Below are positions 26,033 through 35,173 of a stretch of DNA of 64,000 bases, in pieces (position 1 is the stretch's first letter; each line of letters opens with the position of its first letter). The notes beneath the pieces were generated by a model that saw only the letters and a program-made list of their open reading frames with translations, was not told the origin of the DNA and did no database searches. This DNA comes from an uncultured Clostridia bacterium (GTDB lineage: Bacteria > Bacillota > Clostridia > TANB77 > CAG-508). The DNA is taken from the NCBI GenBank assembly GCA_934180065.1, contig CAKPRA010000008.1, positions 1 to 64,000 of the forward strand, given 5' to 3'. The translations under genes and the position numbers were made by a program.

Positions 26033-26371
26033 ATGCAAATAGAATTAAAAAATGGCGAAATACTAAATTTAGAAGTGACACCACTTATCTTAGAATTCTT
26101 TGAAGAGTATCCAGGTGGTGTTGAACAAATAAAAAAGGATGCACATGGAGAAAAAGATAAAAATGGATATACTAGAACTATGTACGCAACTAATCAATTG
26201 TTGTATGCAATAATTGCATCAAATTATGATACACCATTAACATATAGACAAGCGGTGCGACTTGTGAAATTGGAAGATATAGAAATGATTGCAGATTTTG
26301 TTATAAAAAATATACCAAATGCAACAAATAGAGAAAGTGTGGAAACAGACAGAAAAACTCACAGAATATGA
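26033..26371 (+). CDS. Tail assembly chaperone (lambda gpG-like)
   Basis: A 112-residue protein between major tail protein and tape measure, the fixed position of tail chaperones. GAGGGAAAT precedes the ATG. The end of the gene runs over GACAGAAAAACT, where a shift would join a second frame (see next entry), as in lambda G/GT. Confidence 0.82.
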   Translation: MQIELKNGEILNLEVTPLILEFFEEYPGGVEQIKKDAHGEKDKNGYTRTMYATNQLLYAIIASNYDTPLTYRQAVRLVKLEDIEMIADFVIKNIPNATNRESVETDRKTHRI

Positions 26372-26423
26372 TGTCGAAATTTGTCGAAGAAAATGCCTTG
26401 AATTATTTATAAATAAAATATAA
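26351..26423 (+). CDS. Frameshift extension of the tail chaperone (GT-like)
   Basis: From the A5 run at the end of the chaperone gene the +1 frame (equal to -2) continues EKLTEYDVEICRRKCLELFI and stops at 26421-26423. The AAA codon can slip to AAA on the run. The extension has no start or ribosome site of its own, so it is made only by frameshifting. It is short compared with usual GT domains. Confidence 0.55.
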
Positions 26424-26446
26424 AATAACGAAAAGGGGGGATTTTC

Positions 26447-26833
26447 TTGAACAATGGAGCAAATAAAGTTGATACGACAAGTTATATAATAGGCTTTATA
26501 ATATTGGCAATAATAATATTTGTCATTTGGAAAATGATTAGCGGAGTATTTGGTACATCAAGTGTTAGTACTAACGATGGTGGGAAGCCAGATGATGTAG
26601 AATTAATGACATATGCTCAAACAGTTGTAAAGGATTATTTTAGTGATTCTAAATTTTCGAGCAATCCAAGTAATTATAAATTTATAGAAACAGGATTGCA
26701 ATATAAAATTGAGGGATATGTTACAACAAATAGCAAAGAAGAAAAATTTTATATAGTAATAAGATTTTCAGATGATAAATATAAGGAATATGATGTGGTT
26801 TCACTCCAAGTGGGAAATAAAAGAATATATTAA
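26447..26833 (+). CDS. Small membrane protein inserted before the tape measure gene
   Basis: TTG start at 26447 behind AAAAGGGGGG. The 128-residue protein has one membrane helix (about 13-31, YIIGFIILAIIIFVIWKMI) and an extracytoplasmic domain of about 75 residues (YKFIETGLQYKIEGYVTTNS) of unknown fold. It breaks the usual chaperone-tape measure order and is followed by its own terminator, as expected of a moron gene. Confidence 0.65.
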   Translation: MNNGANKVDTTSYIIGFIILAIIIFVIWKMISGVFGTSSVSTNDGGKPDDVELMTYAQTVVKDYFSDSKFSSNPSNYKFIETGLQYKIEGYVTTNSKEEKFYIVIRFSDDKYKEYDVVSLQVGNKRIY

Positions 26834-26839
26834 AATAAA

Positions 26840-26868
26840 AATACTTACAGTAATTGTAAGTATTTTTT
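26840..26868 (+). terminator. Terminator after the inserted membrane-protein gene
   Basis: AATACTTAC-AGTAATT-GTAAGTATT followed by TTTTT. It would interrupt the late operon before the tape measure gene unless read-through or antitermination occurs. Confidence 0.75.
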
Positions 26869-26871
26869 AGC

Positions 26872-26890
26872 ACTTATCTAGTTCTTGCAA
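26872..26890 (+). promoter_or_regulatory. 19-nt complement of the predicted small RNA
   Basis: ACTTATCTAGTTCTTGCAA is the exact reverse complement of 16654-16672. It lies directly upstream of the tape-measure ribosome site (AAAGGAG), so pairing could affect translation. Confidence 0.6.
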
Positions 26891-26911
26891 AACTAAAGGA
26901 GTTGAAGATAA

Positions 26912-29900
26912 GTGGCAAACAATGAATTAAAAAGAGTTGGCTTAGTGTTTACGCAGGAAGGTGCAGTTGATTTTAAAAAGAGCTTACAAGAAATAAATTT
27001 AGAGATGAACAAAAATTACAATCAGTTCAAATTAACGCAGGCACAATGGGACAAATCAACAACAAGTGCAGAAAAATTGAAGGCACAGCAAGAGTATTTA
27101 ACAAATGCATATGCTATACAAGAGGATAAAGTAAAAACCTTGAAAATGCAATTATCTGAGCTTGAAAATTCTGAAAATAAAAACACCACAGCAATAAAAA
27201 AGAAAAGAAATGAGTTAACAAGTGCTCAAATAAAGTTAGAAGATTATAAAAACAAATTAAAGGATGTTGAAAATCAACTTACTAGTAATGGAAAAAAGTT
27301 AGAAGAGTGGGGAGATAAAGTTCAAAAGTCTGGAGATAAAATAGAAAAAGCAGGTAGTAAACTATCTGCTTTTTCTGCAGCTACAGTAGCAGCTCTAGTT
27401 GGTGCATCTAAAAGTGCAATTGACTTTGAAACAGCATTTACAGGAGTGGAAAAGACTGTTGATGCAACACCAGAACAACTTGAAAATATAAAACAGGGTA
27501 TCCGAGATATGGCGAAAGAAATTCCAGCAAGTACAACGGAAATTGCAGGAGTAGCGGAAGCCGCAGGACAATTAGGAATAAAAACAGAGAACATTTTAAG
27601 TTTCTCTAAAGCCATGATTGATTTAGGTAATTCAACCAATTTAACTGCGGATGAAGCAGCATCACAATTGGCAAAATTTGCTAATATAATGAATATGTCA
27701 CAATCTGATTTTGATAAATTGGGCTCTAGTATTGTTGATTTAGGAAACCATTTTGCGACTACAGAAGCAGATATAGTAGAAATGGCGATGCGTCTTGCTG
27801 GTGCAGGAAAACAAGTTGGTCTGAGTGAAGGTCAAGTGCTAGGTTTAGCAACAGCTTTGAGCTCTGTTGGTATTGAAGCTGAAATGGGTGGCTCTGCAAT
27901 AAGCAAAGCCATGGTTAAAATGCAAAATGCTGTCGATTTAGGTGGCGGAAAAATGGAAACTGTACTAAAAAAAGCAGGAATGTCTTTACACGAAATGGAA
28001 TTAATGGCTGCAAATGACTCAATGGGATTTAAGGAATTGGCAGGCAGCTTAGACATGACAAGTACAGAGTTAAAAAATATGATAACAGCAGGTACTAACT
28101 TAGAAGATTTTGCCAAAGTTTCGGGAATGACAGTAGAACAGTTTAAAAAGGCTTGGAAAGAAGATGCAGCTGGGGCATTAAGTGCTTTTATACAAGGTTT
28201 AGGGCACGCAGAAGATAAAGGTGAAAGTGCTATAACAATGCTTTCCGAAATGGGATTAACAGAAGTAAGATTAAGAGATTCTTTGTTAAGAGCTGCGAAT
28301 GCTGGAGAGTTATTTACCGATGCATTAAAAACAGGAACTACTGCTTGGGAAGATAACACAGCACTAACAAATGAAGCAAATAAAAGATATGCTACGTTAC
28401 AAAGTAAAATACAAATAGCAACGAACAAATTGAAAGATTTAGCAATAACATTTGGTAATAAATTAACACCTAGTATAGATAAAGGAATTGGAAAAATAGA
28501 AGCAATTACAAAAAAAGTTGAAAATCTAAATGATAGCCAGGTTGAGTGGATATTAAAAACGGCAGCAGTTGTTGTTGCAATAGGACCACTTGTAAAAATA
28601 CTAGGAACTGTGACATCAACAACAGGAAAGGTTGTAAAAGGATTTGGAACATTTATACAAGCGGTTGGAGTAATGAAAGGAAAAGTTACAGCCACTTCTG
28701 AGTCAGTAAATGGATTAGCTGGTTTCCTAACAAAATTAACGAGTCCAGCAGGTATAGCAACAGCTGCAATATTAGCAACTGCAGGTGCTTTGGTATATTT
28801 TGCTACAAAAAAATCAGAAGCAACGAAAGCGGCAGAAGAATTTGCTAATAAAGCATCAGATTTCAAAAAGCAATTAGATGAATACAACAACAGCGTTGAT
28901 GAAGCAGCGGGGGCTGAATTAGCACATATAGAGGCTGTGGAGAGATTAAAAAATGAATTATCTACATTAGTTGATGAAAATGGTAAAGTAAAAGAAGGTG
29001 AAAAAAGTAGAGTTCAATTTATTCTAAATGAATTAAATAGTGCATTAGGTACAGAATACAGTTTAAATGGTGATATTATACAAAATTATAAAGACTTACA
29101 GAAAGAAATAGATGGAACAATAGAAAAGAAGAGAGCAAAAATAAAACTAGATGCAGAAGAAAGTAAATATAAAAATGCAATAGAAAAGCAAACTGAAGCA
29201 GTAGAGGGAATGAAAAAGGCACAACAAGATTTAGGTATGTCATATGAAGATGCCAAGAAGAAATTAGAAGATTACAACAAAAAAAGTGAAGACATGTTAT
29301 ATATGAGAGGAGAGTTTGCTAATTTATCAAAAATGGAATTTGATAGAAAACAAGCAGAAATGTTACAAAAGGCAGGTGAAATTGATCAACTTAAGAAAAA
29401 TATTGAAGCATATGAAAATTATAAAGGAACAGTACAAATGTGTACAAATGATATAAAAAGATATGAGGATGATTATGCTAAGTATACAGAAGGAAAATAT
29501 GAAGAAATAGGTAATACAATAATTACAGCTGCCAAAGAGTGGAAAAATGCATCAGTAGAAGAAATAAAAAATGGAATTAATGAACAGGAGAATGCATTAA
29601 AGCAATATAAAGAAATTTATGATAGAACAGGAAGTAAAATTGCAAATGCAAACGCAGAACAAGCAAAGAAAAATCTTGAGGATCTTGCTAATAACTTACA
29701 AATAAGAACTGAAAGACTTGGAGAGCTGGGGCAAACTGAAATTGAAGCCTGGAAAAATTTAGCTACACAAAGTTACAATATATATCAGGAACAATTATCA
29801 AAAATGACTCCAGAAATGCAAAAAAAGATTTCTGATGTAACAGGAGTAATATACCAAAAAACTCCAGATGTTTCTGCTGCCACTGAAATAATGTCCAAAG

Positions 29901-30601
29901 AAATATTATCAAGGTTAGATAATGATAAAGCATTTAAAGATGAAGCATTAAAAAGTATGTATAGCTACTTGAACGGTTTAAGTAATAGTGATTTAAGGAG
30001 TTTATTAACTGCAGCAGGTATACAAAATGTTGATAAAGTAATGGAAGGAATAAGAGCTGGAAATCTAGCAGAGGATGAAGGAAAGAAAATTTTAACGAGT
30101 TTAAATAATGGATTAAATAGTGGTGCTTTTAAAGGAACATTGTTTAATACAGCTAGAGATATAGCAAGTGGTATTGCAAATCGATTGTCTGTAAAATTTA
30201 ATGTAAGTGGATTAAATAATGTATTTAAGACAATTACAGGATTTTTACCAGGACATAAACTAGGTCTGGACTATGTCCCAAAAGATAACTATGTAGCACG
30301 ACTACATAAAGGAGAAAGGGTCTTAACTGCGGAAGAAAATAAAGAATATACAGAAGCAGAAGAAGAAAGTAGAAAGAGAAATAGTACAAGTGTAGTACAT
30401 ACAACAAATGTAGTTGCGAACAATGAAATAGTTGAAAGAATATTAGAAACAAATTCAAAAATGGTTACGTTATTGCAGAGAATATTAGAAACCAATAATA
30501 AAAGCATTGTACTTGATACTGGAGAGCTAGTAGGAGCAACAGCAGATAAATATAATATAGAGCTAGAGCGAATAAGAAGAAAAGATGAAAGGGGTAGTTA
30601 A
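26912..30601 (+). CDS. Tail tape measure protein
   Basis: GTG start after AAAGGAGTTGAAGATAA. At 1229 residues it is by far the longest gene, and its length sets tail length. The N-terminus is coiled coil (about 20-150). The TP901-type core follows (FETAFTGVEKTVDATPEQL, ASQLAKFANIMNMSQSDFDK). A hydrophobic stretch lies near residues 550-640 (ILKTAAVVVAIGPLVKIL, GIATAAILATAGALVYFA). The rest is mainly coiled coil. No lytic enzyme domain is evident. Confidence 0.92.
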   Translation: MANNELKRVGLVFTQEGAVDFKKSLQEINLEMNKNYNQFKLTQAQWDKSTTSAEKLKAQQEYLTNAYAIQEDKVKTLKMQLSELENSENKNTTAIKKKRNELTSAQIKLEDYKNKLKDVENQLTSNGKKLEEWGDKVQKSGDKIEKAGSKLSAFSAATVAALVGASKSAIDFETAFTGVEKTVDATPEQLENIKQGIRDMAKEIPASTTEIAGVAEAAGQLGIKTENILSFSKAMIDLGNSTNLTADEAASQLAKFANIMNMSQSDFDKLGSSIVDLGNHFATTEADIVEMAMRLAGAGKQVGLSEGQVLGLATALSSVGIEAEMGGSAISKAMVKMQNAVDLGGGKMETVLKKAGMSLHEMELMAANDSMGFKELAGSLDMTSTELKNMITAGTNLEDFAKVSGMTVEQFKKAWKEDAAGALSAFIQGLGHAEDKGESAITMLSEMGLTEVRLRDSLLRAANAGELFTDALKTGTTAWEDNTALTNEANKRYATLQSKIQIATNKLKDLAITFGNKLTPSIDKGIGKIEAITKKVENLNDSQVEWILKTAAVVVAIGPLVKILGTVTSTTGKVVKGFGTFIQAVGVMKGKVTATSESVNGLAGFLTKLTSPAGIATAAILATAGALVYFATKKSEATKAAEEFANKASDFKKQLDEYNNSVDEAAGAELAHIEAVERLKNELSTLVDENGKVKEGEKSRVQFILNELNSALGTEYSLNGDIIQNYKDLQKEIDGTIEKKRAKIKLDAEESKYKNAIEKQTEAVEGMKKAQQDLGMSYEDAKKKLEDYNKKSEDMLYMRGEFANLSKMEFDRKQAEMLQKAGEIDQLKKNIEAYENYKGTVQMCTNDIKRYEDDYAKYTEGKYEEIGNTIITAAKEWKNASVEEIKNGINEQENALKQYKEIYDRTGSKIANANAEQAKKNLEDLANNLQIRTERLGELGQTEIEAWKNLATQSYNIYQEQLSKMTPEMQKKISDVTGVIYQKTPDVSAATEIMSKEILSRLDNDKAFKDEALKSMYSYLNGLSNSDLRSLLTAAGIQNVDKVMEGIRAGNLAEDEGKKILTSLNNGLNSGAFKGTLFNTARDIASGIANRLSVKFNVSGLNNVFKTITGFLPGHKLGLDYVPKDNYVARLHKGERVLTAEENKEYTEAEEESRKRNSTSVVHTTNVVANNEIVERILETNSKMVTLLQRILETNNKSIVLDTGELVGATADKYNIELERIRRKDERGS

Positions 30602-31318
30602 ATGGAAGAATATATTGAATTTTTTGATATTAATAATAACCTAATATTAAATACATTTAAAGACTTTGGTTTGTTAATACAAAGTATAACTATCCCAGAA
30701 GCGGAAATAAAAGAAGAAATAGAAGAAATACCAGGTTCAAGTGACTTTTTAGATTATACAGAAGCTATAAACAATGATGTTAATTATAATAGAAGAACAA
30801 TACCAATAGAGCTATCTGGATTTAAACATAGAAATGAGTTTTTAACAGTTTATAGTGAATTTTTAAATAGATTACACGGTAAAAAAGTTAAAATGATTTT
30901 AAGTGAAGAGCCAAACTTTTATTGGATAGGTAGAGTTTCTGTTGGAGATATTAATGCATACAACATAACGAGATCATTAACACTAAATGTAGTTTGCTAC
31001 CCATATAAATATGAAATAAATAGTTCTGCAGATGACTGGTTATGGGATCCATTCAATTTTGAAAATGGAATTATAAATGAATGTAAAGATTTAGAAATTA
31101 ATGGAACTTTAGATATAACAATATATGGAAGAAGAAAACATGTAATTCCAACGTTTGATATAGCAGGAAATGTAACAGTAACATTCAACGATGCAAAATA
31201 TGAACTAACAGAAGGAACAAATGAAGTACTAGACATTGAAATATTGCCAGGTGAAAATAAATTAAAATTTGAAGGAACTGGAACTGTTACAGTTGATTAT
31301 AGAGGAGGTAGCTTATAA
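30602..31318 (+). CDS. Distal tail protein (Dit-like)
   Basis: A 238-residue protein starting one base after the tape measure stop. The N-terminal half matches the phage tail family (IPGSSDFLDYTEAINNDVNY, RTIPIELSG), and the C-terminus is a beta-sandwich. Dit forms the hub linking tail tube and tip. Its stop overlaps the next ATG (TAATG). Confidence 0.85.
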   Translation: MEEYIEFFDINNNLILNTFKDFGLLIQSITIPEAEIKEEIEEIPGSSDFLDYTEAINNDVNYNRRTIPIELSGFKHRNEFLTVYSEFLNRLHGKKVKMILSEEPNFYWIGRVSVGDINAYNITRSLTLNVVCYPYKYEINSSADDWLWDPFNFENGIINECKDLEINGTLDITIYGRRKHVIPTFDIAGNVTVTFNDAKYELTEGTNEVLDIEILPGENKLKFEGTGTVTVDYRGGSL

Positions 31319-32868
31319 TGTATCAGATAACGTGTGATAATCAAATTCTATATGATATACGCTCTAGGGACAGAATTGTAACATCTCCTAAATTAATACT
31401 AGAAACTGGAAAAAATGGCAGTTTAAGCTTTAGAATACCACGAACAAATCCAATGAGAGATAAAATAAATCTAAAGAAAAGCATTTTTAAAGTTTTTCAA
31501 ATTGATGTTGTAAACAATAAAAAAATATATAATCAATTGTTCAGAGGAAGTGCATATTCCACGGAAGAAGATTTGTATTTACGAGGAACTGTTGATGTTG
31601 AGGGAGAACTTGCATTTTTTAATGATAGTATTGTTAGACCATATAACTGGACTGGTGATGTAGAGCCATATTTCCAAAAACTTATAAATGAGCATAATAC
31701 AAGGGTAGATGATACACGAAAATTTATTGCAAGAAAATGCACGGTTAAAGATTCAAACAATAATATTACTAGAGCAAACGAGAACTATCCAACCACAAAA
31801 GAAGAAATGAACAATAAATTAATTGACTTACTAGGAGGACACTTTGAAACTGAAGAAATCGATGAAGTTATAGATGGAAAAAGGGTTGAAAAAATATACA
31901 TAGATTATTTAGCAAACTATGATAAATACAATAAACAATCAATTGTTTTTCAAAAAAACTTGATAGATTTTACAAAATGTATAACAGCACAAGATGTAAA
32001 AACAGTAATAATACCATTGGGAAAAAAGCTAGAAAATGGCGATTATACAACCATAAAAAGTGTAAATAATAACAAGGATTATGTAGAAGATCAATCTGCA
32101 ATATCCATTTTTGGAAGAATAGAAGGAACAGTAACACACGAAAATGTTACTGTTCCTTCTACATTACTAAAAAGAGGAATAGCAGATTTAGCAAATAGCA
32201 TAAATACAGAAACAACAATAGAAGTAACCGCAGCAGACCTGCACGAATTAAATGTTAACATAGAAGCACTAAGAGTAGGCAGAATGACAAGGGTTATATC
32301 TAAACCACATAAATGGGATAAATATATGCTATTGTCTAAACTAGAGCTAAATCTAGATGATATAAAATCCAGCAAGATAACACTGGGAGCAACATTAAAA
32401 ACATATACAGAAAATCAAGTAGAAAAGCTAAAAAAGGTAAATACAATAACAACAGATATAAAAGGAATAAACAATACAGTTGAATCCGTAAACAATGAAT
32501 TAAAGACAATAAATACAGTTATAACAGAGATACCAACAGAATATGTAAAAACAGAAATTTTCAATGATTTTAAAACAGAAATAAATAACAAAGTTGGAAG
32601 AGTATATAGAATTAAAGGAAGTGTAGCAAGCTATAACGTATTAATCAAGTTAACAAATGTTGAAATTGGAGATGTATACAATTGTAAGGATACAGGAGCA
32701 AATTATGTATTCACGGAAGAAGGTTGGGATAAATTTTCTGAGAATTATGATTTTAGTATTTATATTACTAATGCGACAGCAAATAAAACATTTGCAACAA
32801 TTGAAAATTTTAATAAATTAATTGAAAGAGTTGATGCTTTAGAAAAAAATGAAGGAGGTACGAATTAA
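31318..32868 (+). CDS. Tail tip protein (Tal-like, prophage endopeptidase tail family)
   Basis: The 516-residue protein follows Dit, where the baseplate Tal or gp27-like protein lies. The first 380 residues fit that fold (ILETGKNGSLSFRIPRTNPM). The C-terminal part is coiled coil (TITTDIKGINNTVESVNNEL) plus a small domain resembling a fibre adapter. It closes the tail end and may open on DNA release. Both ends overlap neighbours as TAATG. Confidence 0.8.
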   Translation: MYQITCDNQILYDIRSRDRIVTSPKLILETGKNGSLSFRIPRTNPMRDKINLKKSIFKVFQIDVVNNKKIYNQLFRGSAYSTEEDLYLRGTVDVEGELAFFNDSIVRPYNWTGDVEPYFQKLINEHNTRVDDTRKFIARKCTVKDSNNNITRANENYPTTKEEMNNKLIDLLGGHFETEEIDEVIDGKRVEKIYIDYLANYDKYNKQSIVFQKNLIDFTKCITAQDVKTVIIPLGKKLENGDYTTIKSVNNNKDYVEDQSAISIFGRIEGTVTHENVTVPSTLLKRGIADLANSINTETTIEVTAADLHELNVNIEALRVGRMTRVISKPHKWDKYMLLSKLELNLDDIKSSKITLGATLKTYTENQVEKLKKVNTITTDIKGINNTVESVNNELKTINTVITEIPTEYVKTEIFNDFKTEINNKVGRVYRIKGSVASYNVLIKLTNVEIGDVYNCKDTGANYVFTEEGWDKFSENYDFSIYITNATANKTFATIENFNKLIERVDALEKNEGGTN

Positions 32869-35015
32869 TGGGTACTATTAAAAATTTTATAGAAAAAATA
32901 AAAAGTGCAAGATATGGCAAAGATGTAAGACAAAGCATAATAGATGCAATAGAGCAAACATATGACGATGCAATAGCAAACGGTCATACGGATATGGAAG
33001 TTGCAAAGGCAAGAGATACATATAATGATTTAAATAGTAGGCTAGAAGCGGATAAAAACAAAATGAAAGAAAAAATAGAAAATGAGGAAGCAGATAGAAA
33101 AGAAGCATTAGAAGATATACAAAAACAAGTAAGCGGATTAGCAAGAGAAGGACATTTGGTAGCAAGTAATGTAAGTGAAATGACAGATACGAATAGAACA
33201 TATGTAAATACCAGTGATGGTAATTGGTATTATTATAATGGAAACAACTGGACTGTTGGTGGAGTTTATCAGGCATCAGAAATTGAAGATAAATCCATAA
33301 CTGCGAAAAAAACCGATTTCGCTTTAGATGATTCGGTAGAAAAAACAATAAATTTATTTGACAAAACAACGGAAGTCTTGTCAATAACAGGAGTAACTGA
33401 TGTAGCACAGGCAAGTTATAAACAATTTGTAAATTCTAATTTACTAAAAAGTGTCATTATACCAATTAAACCAAATAAAACTATAACTATTGAAAAAGAT
33501 AACTCTTCAAGATTTAGAATCTTTACATCTACAGAAAGTCCGAAAGTAGGTGAAACATTTAATCAATACTTTGTAAATGATGGAAATAATCAATGTGTTT
33601 TTGAGAGTGGAGAAAATGACAATTATATTTTAATAAGCTTTTATAATATATCGTATGATAGCGATATAGATATAGATGAATTGAAAAACAGTATAAAAGT
33701 TTTTTTTGGTGTAGAATGGATTGATAATGATAAAAAAGCTACAAGAATAGAAATACCTTTACTGAAATTGCAAAACAATAGCGTAGAGCCTGAAAATACT
33801 ACTTTTATTGAAAAATCAGGAACGGAAAATTTATATGATGTAAATACACCTATTTTATCATTAGTTGCAGTTACTGATATAGCATTAGATACATATGGAA
33901 CATTTGCAAATTCAAGTAAAACAAAGGGAATTGTATTAAGTGTAAAACCTAATACGCAATATACAATTGAAAAAATTCTATCTGAAAGATTTACAATTTC
34001 TACATCGAATAAGTATCCCGCTAAAGATGTTAATTACAATAAATTTTATAACTGTAATGGTACAACGAAGAAAACAATTACAACAGAAGAAAATGATAAT
34101 TATATTTATGTTGTAATTTATAATAGTGATATTGATACTATAGACATAAATAGTATAATATCTTCGATTAAGTTCTATGTAGGAAATCAATTTGTAAAGA
34201 GTTCATATAAAATGAAAAATGTGTCAGTTGATGCTGAAAATATAGACTGCATTGAAGAAAGAGAGAATTCTCTCTTTATGCCAAGTTTAAAAATCATTTT
34301 TAATAATCTTTCAAATGAAATTATAAATTTATTATCCTATCGTCCATTGGGAACATTAGATAAAGGTTACCTATGTTTAGTTGCAGATGATGGAAACATG
34401 TCATTAGCTACAAATACATTTAATATATTGAAATCTAAAAATGTACCTTGCACTTTTGCTCTGATGAGTAATTCGCCAATAATGAACGAAATAACAGGAG
34501 ATATTAAAGGTTTAAAAGAAATGATAAATGATTATGGTTGTTCTGTATGTCAACACGGATCTAGTTCATTTTTTAATTATACAGAAGAAGAATTATTACA
34601 GTATTTTAGAGAGGAGAAGAAGTTTTGGGAAAGCAAAGAAATAACTGTTAATGGAATTTGCTACCCAAATCACGAACATAATAAGTTAATTCAATCAATA
34701 TGTGGTTCTATATATGATGTTTGTGCTGGGGGATTTGGAAATAATATAAAATCACCAGTATATAATTCATGCTTAAATGGTGCTCATTCTAATATTTTTG
34801 AATTAACACGTATAAGTTTAGTTTCTTTTGGAACTGCAAATTTGCAGAATGCTATAAATTCTGCAATAGAAAATAAACAACTACTTATTGTATTTTGGCA
34901 TGATAAAAGCATACAAGAAAATACAAATTATCAGGCTGAATTAGAAGAGTTTATTGACTATGCTAAAGGTAGAGATATTGAATTTATAACATTGGATAAA
35001 ATTAAAAATATATAA
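32868..35015 (+). CDS. Tail fibre / receptor-binding protein with deacetylase-like domain
   Basis: A 715-residue protein. Residues 1-110 are helical with coiled coil. Two related segments, about 160-300 (starting INLFDKTTEVLS) and about 320-445 (starting ENLYDVNTPILS), form an internal duplication of beta-rich modules. The last 212 residues look like a NodB polysaccharide deacetylase: VADDG at 505-509 (for TFDDG), CQHGSSS with His563, CYPNH at 598 (for RxPY) and FWHD near 677. The second metal-binding His of HxxxH appears to be Ser, so activity or metal set may differ. It probably binds and trims cell-wall or capsule sugars. Confidence 0.75.
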   Translation: MGTIKNFIEKIKSARYGKDVRQSIIDAIEQTYDDAIANGHTDMEVAKARDTYNDLNSRLEADKNKMKEKIENEEADRKEALEDIQKQVSGLAREGHLVASNVSEMTDTNRTYVNTSDGNWYYYNGNNWTVGGVYQASEIEDKSITAKKTDFALDDSVEKTINLFDKTTEVLSITGVTDVAQASYKQFVNSNLLKSVIIPIKPNKTITIEKDNSSRFRIFTSTESPKVGETFNQYFVNDGNNQCVFESGENDNYILISFYNISYDSDIDIDELKNSIKVFFGVEWIDNDKKATRIEIPLLKLQNNSVEPENTTFIEKSGTENLYDVNTPILSLVAVTDIALDTYGTFANSSKTKGIVLSVKPNTQYTIEKILSERFTISTSNKYPAKDVNYNKFYNCNGTTKKTITTEENDNYIYVVIYNSDIDTIDINSIISSIKFYVGNQFVKSSYKMKNVSVDAENIDCIEERENSLFMPSLKIIFNNLSNEIINLLSYRPLGTLDKGYLCLVADDGNMSLATNTFNILKSKNVPCTFALMSNSPIMNEITGDIKGLKEMINDYGCSVCQHGSSSFFNYTEEELLQYFREEKKFWESKEITVNGICYPNHEHNKLIQSICGSIYDVCAGGFGNNIKSPVYNSCLNGAHSNIFELTRISLVSFGTANLQNAINSAIENKQLLIVFWHDKSIQENTNYQAELEEFIDYAKGRDIEFITLDKIKNI

Positions 35016-35173
35016 TGTATAGACAATAAAGAGGAAAGACCAACTATAAGAAGTCAATAGATTTTTGAAAAAATTAAAAATTTTTTTAGAAATAAAAAAA
35101 GATACAACAAATAAGCGATTTTTTAGATATAAAAATCACTGAAAATAAATGGAAATAATTTTATTTCAAGGAG

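Noticed and set aside
27832..28890. Long open frame of about 350 codons on the minus strand
   Set aside because: It lies wholly inside the tape measure gene, has no ribosome site and its protein is low-complexity; it is a shadow of the coding strand.
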